DNA of 64,000 nt from JACNIV01 sp965370415 (GTDB taxonomy: Bacteria; Cloacimonadota; Cloacimonadia; Cloacimonadales; TCS61). Shown here in pieces: positions 59,191 through 64,000 of the stretch (positions within the stretch are counted from its first letter, which is position 1; the number at the start of each line of letters is the position of its first letter). The notes beneath the pieces were generated by a model. The model was not told the DNA's origin, did no database searches, and saw nothing but the letters and a program-made list of their open reading frames with translations. The translations under genes and the position numbers were made by a program. Location of the stretch: positions 33,260 through 97,259 of the forward strand of contig CBDUTJ010000005.1 of NCBI GenBank assembly GCA_965370415.1, given 5' to 3'.

Positions 59191-61911
59191 TCAATGTGCT
59201 TCAAACCAATTGTTGCCAATTCCTACATCCACCACCAAAGGAACAATATCGGAATACTCTTTCGGGAGGGCATTTTCCATTTCCGTAACGATAAGTTGTT
59301 TTGCAAAATCGAGTTTGTCTTTTCTCACTTCAAAGACCAGTTCGTCGTGTACCTGGATGATCATTTTAATATCGGGATCATCTTTAATTTTCTCGTTTAA
59401 ATTTATCATCGCTATTTTGATAATATCAGCAGCACTGCCCTGTATAGGCATGTTGGTGGCCACGCGTTCTGCTTCACGCATCCGCATTTTATTGGAACTG
59501 TTCAGTTCCGGAAGATAAAGTTTTCTGCCAAAAATAGTGGAAACAAATCCGTCTTTTTTTGCCTGTTCTATACCGGAATCGATATAATTCTTTATAGTTG
59601 GGAATTTACTGAAATAATTTTCTATGAATTCTGCAGCTTCCTTCCTAGTAATTCCCAGTTCGTTGGAAACACGAAAAGCACCCATTCCATACATAAGACC
59701 AAAGTTGATGATCTTAGCATATCGGCGTTGATCCGGAGTGATCTCTTCACCCGGAATATCATAAATTACGCTGGCTGTTTCGCGGTGAATATCCTCTTTG
59801 TTCCGGAAGGTATTTATCATTTTTTTATCTTTGGAAAGCATTGCCAGAATTCGCAGTTCGATCTGTGAATAATCTGCTGCCAGGATTATGCTTTTCTCAT
59901 CTTCCGGTACAAAGGCATACCTGATCTCTTTGCCCAGATCGGTGCGAACGGGAATGTTCTGCATATTCGGATTGGAGCTCGATAATCTTCCTGTGGATGC
60001 CACGGTTTGATTGAAAGAAGAATGCACTCGACCGGTCTTTGGATTTACCAGGTTTGGCAACGCTGTAACATAGGTCGATTCTAATTTGGAGAGCTGTCTA
60101 TATTCCATTAAAAGGCGGGCGATCTCATGCTCTTTAGCTAATTCTTCCAACACTGTAACATCGGTGGAATAACCGGTTTTTATTTTCTTGGTAGGTTCAA
60201 TTCCCAGATCTTCAAAAAGTACTTTTGCCAATTGTTGGGGAGAGTTCAGATTGAACTGAGAGCCGACTAATTCATATATTTCCCGGGTAAGTTCACCGAT
60301 CCTTTTCTGGTTACGTTTAGATATTTCTGCTAATATTTTCGTATCGATCTTAACTCCGTTCAATTCCATTTTTGCCAGCGAGCGGAAGAGTGGCATTTCG
60401 ATTTCTTTAAAAAGACTGAACAGGTCAGCTTGAATTAACTTACTTTCGAATATCTTGTGCAGACGAAACGTAACATTGGCATCTTCTGCTGAGTATTCCG
60501 CAGCCTGAACTACAGGAACCATATCGAATGTTATCTGTTTCTTTCCTTTACCGATAAGATCGGAAAGCGGGATCATTTCGTGGTGAAGTTCACGCCTGCT
60601 ACAGGCAGCCAGTCTATGAAAAGAAGTAGGATTCAAGAGGTAATCTGCTATCATTGTATCGAATATTTCATTGACTATTTTCCAGCCTGCATTTTGCAAA
60701 ATCAGGAAGTCATATTTAATGTTGTGAGCTATCAGCAGCTTGCTCTGGAAATTTTTTTTCAATTGTTCCAGTACTATTTTTTTTGACACATTCTCCGCCA
60801 TCTGATGAGCAATGGAAATGTAGTAAGCTTTATCACTATTTGCGCAGAGCGAAATCCCCACCAGTTCTGCCAGCAGCGGATCGGTGGAAGTGGTCTCCGT
60901 ATCGATGGCAACTACATCTTTGTTTTTAAATTCCTGCAGCATTTTATGGAAATCCTCTTCGTTATCTATGAGCACTGTTTCGAATTTGATTTTCTTTGTT
61001 TCTTCCGCAAAATCGAATTCTGTTTTGAATTCCTTTTTAACAGCCGGTTCTTCGTTCAACATTATCTTCTTAACTATCGAGTTCAGTTCATATTCTTTCA
61101 AGAAATTTATGGCATTTTTCAGTTTTATTTTATCGAACAGGAACGTTCTGTCATCTGCAATTTCCAGTGGTACATCACGCACGATAGCAGCCAGCTTTCT
61201 GGAAAGAAAAGCATCCTCTTTTGATTCAACTAATTTATCATGTATTCCTTTTGCAGAAATGCTTTCTAGGTTTTCGTAAATATTCTCCAGTGTACCGAAT
61301 TCCTGCAGAAGTTTGGCTGCACCTTTGGGTCCGATGCCACGAACACCAGTAATGTTATCGGCACTGTCACCACAGATAGCCAGGTAATCTACGAACTGCT
61401 CCGGCTTGAGTCCGTATTTTTCGATTACACCATCAAAATCGGTAACTTTTTCTTTGGATGGATCGTAAAGAGTAACCTGTTCATCCACGATCTGGGCGAA
61501 ATCCTTATCGCCGGTGACGATAATCACTTCATAATCTTTTTTATAATTCTCTGCCAGAGTTGCCAGTACATCGTCTGCTTCATATCCGGCTTTTGAAATT
61601 TCCGGAATGCCTATAAGTTCAAAGAATTCTTTTATCGGTTCCACCTGGGCGTGCAGTTCATCCGGAGCTGGCGGACGGTTCGCTTTGTAGGTATCGGTTA
61701 TTTCGTGCCGAAAGGTTTTCTCCCGACGATCGAACGAGATAGCTACATGCTGCAATTTGTATCTTTCCACCAGGCGCAGGAAGGCATTGATGGTGCCGTA
61801 AATGGCACTGGTATTAAATCCTTTGCTGTTGTACAATGGATTGCGGATAAAGGCAAAGAACGAACGGTAAATAAGCGCTGTGCCATCAATGAGAAAGAGT
61901 TTGTTTTTCAT
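59191..61911 (-). CDS. polA: DNA polymerase I
   Basis: 906 aa from ATG 61911 (MKNKLFLIDGTALIYRS), preceded by GGGAGATTTTTAT. Three domains: 5'-3' exonuclease (IVTGDKDFAQIVD, about 125), a 3'-5' proofreading domain with the DEDD motif present (VAIDTETTSTDP, about 337), and the polymerase (AADYSQIELRILAML, RRYAKIINFGLMYGMG, IQVHDELVFEV). It fills gaps and replaces RNA primers. It ends WFEAH, the usual PolA-type C-terminus. It is transcribed towards the SdpR/SdpI pair, about 50 bp from the operator. Confidence 0.97.
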   Translation of the reverse strand: MKNKLFLIDGTALIYRSFFAFIRNPLYNSKGFNTSAIYGTINAFLRLVERYKLQHVAISFDRREKTFRHEITDTYKANRPPAPDELHAQVEPIKEFFELIGIPEISKAGYEADDVLATLAENYKKDYEVIIVTGDKDFAQIVDEQVTLYDPSKEKVTDFDGVIEKYGLKPEQFVDYLAICGDSADNITGVRGIGPKGAAKLLQEFGTLENIYENLESISAKGIHDKLVESKEDAFLSRKLAAIVRDVPLEIADDRTFLFDKIKLKNAINFLKEYELNSIVKKIMLNEEPAVKKEFKTEFDFAEETKKIKFETVLIDNEEDFHKMLQEFKNKDVVAIDTETTSTDPLLAELVGISLCANSDKAYYISIAHQMAENVSKKIVLEQLKKNFQSKLLIAHNIKYDFLILQNAGWKIVNEIFDTMIADYLLNPTSFHRLAACSRRELHHEMIPLSDLIGKGKKQITFDMVPVVQAAEYSAEDANVTFRLHKIFESKLIQADLFSLFKEIEMPLFRSLAKMELNGVKIDTKILAEISKRNQKRIGELTREIYELVGSQFNLNSPQQLAKVLFEDLGIEPTKKIKTGYSTDVTVLEELAKEHEIARLLMEYRQLSKLESTYVTALPNLVNPKTGRVHSSFNQTVASTGRLSSSNPNMQNIPVRTDLGKEIRYAFVPEDEKSIILAADYSQIELRILAMLSKDKKMINTFRNKEDIHRETASVIYDIPGEEITPDQRRYAKIINFGLMYGMGAFRVSNELGITRKEAAEFIENYFSKFPTIKNYIDSGIEQAKKDGFVSTIFGRKLYLPELNSSNKMRMREAERVATNMPIQGSAADIIKIAMINLNEKIKDDPDIKMIIQVHDELVFEVRKDKLDFAKQLIVTEMENALPKEYSDIVPLVVDVGIGNNWFEAH

Positions 61912-62104
61912 ATAAAAATCTCCCGATTTCTTTTTTAGGGTTTGGTACAATTGTGTCTATGAAATTTTATTCCTATTGTGAAAAACAATTTTTAATTTGA
62001 CAATTTTTACATATTTTAATCAATTTGCAATTATTTCTAAATATAAACTTTGATCGGAACTGAATTTGTTTTTATCTTTACCATAAAAAAGTAGGGAGAA
62101 CAAA

Positions 62105-63115
62105 ATGCAAAATCAAGTATTAAAAACCAATATTGCTGGAAAAATTTTAATTATCATTATGATAGTACTAATATATGTTTCTTGCGATCATGAAAAAATT
62201 ACCTCACACACGTGCGAAATAGACCCATATACAAACCGTTTCAACTGGAGCTTTGCCAGCAAACCTTATAATATCAATCTACCAAAAGGTAACATCAATT
62301 ATTTTATGTCTCAGGATTTTTATAAAATTGATGTATATGATGATTCTTTATTAGCTTCCAATGAAGAGAACGATAAAGTCGGGTTACTCAGAAGCAGGTT
62401 ATCTCCAAGTCCAATAGCTATTCCGGGATTTATCAATAATAGTTGGTCGGGATTAATGCAATATCTGGATGAACCGATAAATCTGTCCGAAGTTGATTAC
62501 ATCGAATGTCAAATCCTGGAAAATGCAGATGTTTTTCCTATTGTACCTGTTACAATGCATATCGATATTGGTGCACTAAATGAGAACTTTTATACTTATA
62601 CCGATGAAAACGGCGAAGGTATACTGGATATAGAAGACGGCCTCGTAACCTATGATGGTATTCTGGACGGAGAGGAGGATGTTGGACTAGACAGAATTGA
62701 AAATGGCCTACCAGGAGATGATCCTGATGATGATTATTCTAACGATGAAATAATGGTAAATGGATTCGAAGAATATCCGGAAATTAACGGAACCGAAGGA
62801 AACTGCAGACTTGATACTGAAGATCTGAACTATAACGGAATGCTCGATTTAACCAATTCATATATCCACTATGCTTTTGATTTGGATAGTGATGAATATT
62901 TACATACAATCAACAGCAAAGGACTGCGAACTTACCGTATTCCGGTGGACATCTATGAAATTGTGATAGATTCAAATATTAATCCTGATCTACAAAATTT
63001 AGAGTATCTGAGAATTTGGTTTGAATATCCGGAAGAGACATATGTTATATTGATCTCGTTGAAGTTTGAAGACATCGAAAACCGAAGCAACTCCACCGAG
63101 ATTATCAAACCTTGA
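62105..63115 (+). CDS. SprA-like repeat lipoprotein
   Basis: 336 aa. A hydrophobic start and lipobox LIYVSC (Cys near residue 27) indicate an outer-membrane or periplasmic lipoprotein. The middle (about 165-250) is rich in DENGEGILDIEDG, DGILDGEEDVGLD and GNCRLDTEDLNYNGMLD stretches, resembling the Asp/Glu-rich calcium-binding-like motifs of the SprA translocon of the type IX secretion system. Full SprA is far longer, so this is a small relative or fragment. Start ATG with AGTAGGGAGAACAAA. The next gene overlaps its stop by 3 bp. Confidence 0.7.
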   Translation: MQNQVLKTNIAGKILIIIMIVLIYVSCDHEKITSHTCEIDPYTNRFNWSFASKPYNINLPKGNINYFMSQDFYKIDVYDDSLLASNEENDKVGLLRSRLSPSPIAIPGFINNSWSGLMQYLDEPINLSEVDYIECQILENADVFPIVPVTMHIDIGALNENFYTYTDENGEGILDIEDGLVTYDGILDGEEDVGLDRIENGLPGDDPDDDYSNDEIMVNGFEEYPEINGTEGNCRLDTEDLNYNGMLDLTNSYIHYAFDLDSDEYLHTINSKGLRTYRIPVDIYEIVIDSNINPDLQNLEYLRIWFEYPEETYVILISLKFEDIENRSNSTEIIKP

Positions 63116-63711
63116 TTAGTAACGCAAAAAAAGTGATTAAAATAAAATCAATAATTCCTTTATTATGCATAATTCTCGCAGGCTGTTCTTCCATGTCTGT
63201 ATTTCAATCTCCCGGTGTTTTACCGAAAGGTAAAACGGAAATAGGAATCGGAGGATCTTTCATTAACGCTGATGATGATGTTTGGTTATGCAACCTGGAA
63301 GTACATACACGACGGGGATTGGGCAAGAACTGGGAAGCCGGAGCCAAACTTTTCGGTCTTCCGGGTTTGAGTGGTGGTGTGATGACAGAAGTAAAATACC
63401 AACTTCTGGCTCGACCTTTTCTGATTTCTGCTGATATAGGTGCAGCCTGTTTGCTTACCAAAGACCTTAATTACTTTGAAGGTTATCCCATGCTGATCTT
63501 TGGTAGTGATAGGGTTTATGGTGGTTATCGCGGTATTTTCAGAAATGCTACGGACGATGATTTGAGATTAGATTTTCAATTTTATCGACATGGAATATTC
63601 ATAGGTTACAAAGCAGGACCCGGTCCGCATTTACGTCCAGAGATTCATTATTATTTCAAAGACCTGGAAAGAGGATATATTATTTTCGGTTTAGGGTTGC
63701 AGTTCAAATAA
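63112..63711 (+). CDS. Small lipoprotein with beta-barrel-like C-terminus
   Basis: 199 aa if started at TTG 63112, which overlaps the previous stop (TTGA); GTG 63130 is the alternative. Signal region IIPLLCIILAGCSS has a clear lipobox (LAGC). The mature part alternates aromatic and Gly strands (EIGIGGSFINADDDVWL, ISADIGAACL, YIIFGLGLQFK), like small outer-membrane barrel proteins. Function unknown. It is likely co-expressed with the upstream SprA-like lipoprotein. Confidence 0.65.
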   Translation: MISNAKKVIKIKSIIPLLCIILAGCSSMSVFQSPGVLPKGKTEIGIGGSFINADDDVWLCNLEVHTRRGLGKNWEAGAKLFGLPGLSGGVMTEVKYQLLARPFLISADIGAACLLTKDLNYFEGYPMLIFGSDRVYGGYRGIFRNATDDDLRLDFQFYRHGIFIGYKAGPGPHLRPEIHYYFKDLERGYIIFGLGLQFK

Positions 63712-63795
63712 AAACTATATCCCTCCGCCCGAATCTTCCGGTTCGGATAACAATAACTTTCAAAGCTTCCGCTTCAATTGCGAAGTAGAAACTTC

Positions 63796-63837
63796 GCGTC
63801 TTAGCACATTCCCAACTGGAAAGTTGGGAAGGAGAGA
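63796..63837. repeat. Palindromic hairpins after the lipoprotein pair
   Basis: GCGAAGTAGAAACTTCGC and TTCCCAACTGGAAAGTTGGG are near-perfect hairpins downstream of the lipoprotein genes. They are REP-like; one may act as a terminator. Confidence 0.5.
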
Positions 63838-63879
63838 ATAAGCAGATAGCTCTATTTTATCTATTGTTGGTTTTTAAAT

Positions 63880-63909
63880 TTGACACATTACTTAAAATAA
63901 AAATATTTT
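63880..63909 (+). promoter_or_regulatory. Possible promoter of the right-edge gene
   Basis: TTGACA (63880-63885) with 18 nt to TATTTT (63904-63909), 37 bp before the ATG. Confidence 0.35.
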
Positions 63910-63946
63910 TCATGAATTTTAAGAATGAAAAAATAAGGATTTTAAT

Positions 63947-64000
63947 ATGAGTTATTCACCAATATTATCGATAGCAACCGCACTCTTTGAGATCATTGCT
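63947..64000 (+). CDS. Unidentified protein (partial, right edge)
   Basis: ATG at 63947 with AAGGATTTTAAT before it; only 18 codons are visible, starting MSYSPILSIATALFEI and including a hydrophobic run, so a membrane protein is possible. No family can be assigned. Confidence 0.5.
   Translation, partial: MSYSPILSIATALFEIIA

Noticed and set aside
1..64000. Search for tRNA, rRNA, tmRNA and CRISPR arrays
   Set aside because: No cloverleaf, rRNA-like stretch or regularly spaced repeat array was recognised; gaps are mostly short or filled by dispersed repeats.

Overview
The window is an AT-rich (clearly below 50% G+C by eye; not counted) bacterial chromosome segment. Three features suggest a Gram-negative member of the Fibrobacteres-Chlorobi-Bacteroidetes superphylum, perhaps a Cloacimonadota-like anaerobe: a C-terminal sorting domain of the NYPNPFNPSTTISF type, a GWxTD protein, and a lipoprotein with acidic repeats like those of the gliding/secretion protein SprA. 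No rRNA, tRNA, CRISPR array or phage was seen. Most genes are on the minus strand.

Layout. 1-14.4 kb: partial DnaQ-DinG exonuclease/helicase, a very large one-polypeptide sigma54 activator, a glycosyltransferase, a GxxExxY gene flanked by inverted repeats, alaS and a heterodimeric ABC exporter. 14.7-19.1 kb: a CBS protein and a corrinoid methyl-transfer cluster (MttB-like methyltransferase, MetH-type activation protein, corrinoid protein, homocysteine methyltransferase). 19.1-22.3 kb: an ABC exporter gene relic, a PLD-like gene, glyQ and glnA. 22.5-29.7 kb (plus strand): oligopeptidase, tRNA 2-selenouridine synthase, an RNase Z-like gene that looks like a captured cassette, and a tight three-gene operon (PD-(D/E)XK-like nuclease, Ser/Thr kinase, unknown protein). 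29.8-38 kb: CHAD, Nudix, CPBP protease, LemA with two TPM proteins, GWxTD, EamA transporter, a beta-barrel-like protein and a CPT-like kinase.

38.1-41.0 kb is a small integron-like array: an integrase with its middle deleted, then co-oriented cassettes separated by attC-like sites. The 5' core of each complete cassette is complementary to the left core of its own attC. This is followed by an MntA/HepT (MNT-HEPN) toxin-antitoxin pair and a decayed aconitase 3' end.

42.1-58.1 kb is the metabolic centrepiece. It holds two fused aconitase-superfamily hydratases, an isocitrate/homoisocitrate-type dehydrogenase, an HD protein, citrate lyase alpha (CitF), a fused CitD-CitE, lysine-ketoglutarate reductase and saccharopine dehydrogenase. 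Together they suggest an undescribed lysine-degrading route. Lysine would pass via saccharopine and 2-oxoadipate, then run backwards through the alpha-aminoadipate pathway to homocitrate, and be cleaved by a citrate-lyase-like enzyme to acetate and 2-oxoglutarate.

58.2-64 kb: an SdpR/SdpI-like pair with a palindromic operator, polA, two lipoproteins and a partial gene.

Two genome-wide patterns stand out. First, short dispersed repeats (CGGTGTTTTCGGTGTT-like, CTCTGTGTTCTC-like, AATTACGAATT-like) occur between genes and also in frame inside three proteins. Second, degenerate terminal pieces of neighbouring genes (aconitase, ABC exporter, CPBP protease, CHAD) lie where accessory genes were inserted. 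Three of these differ from the intact gene largely at synonymous sites.
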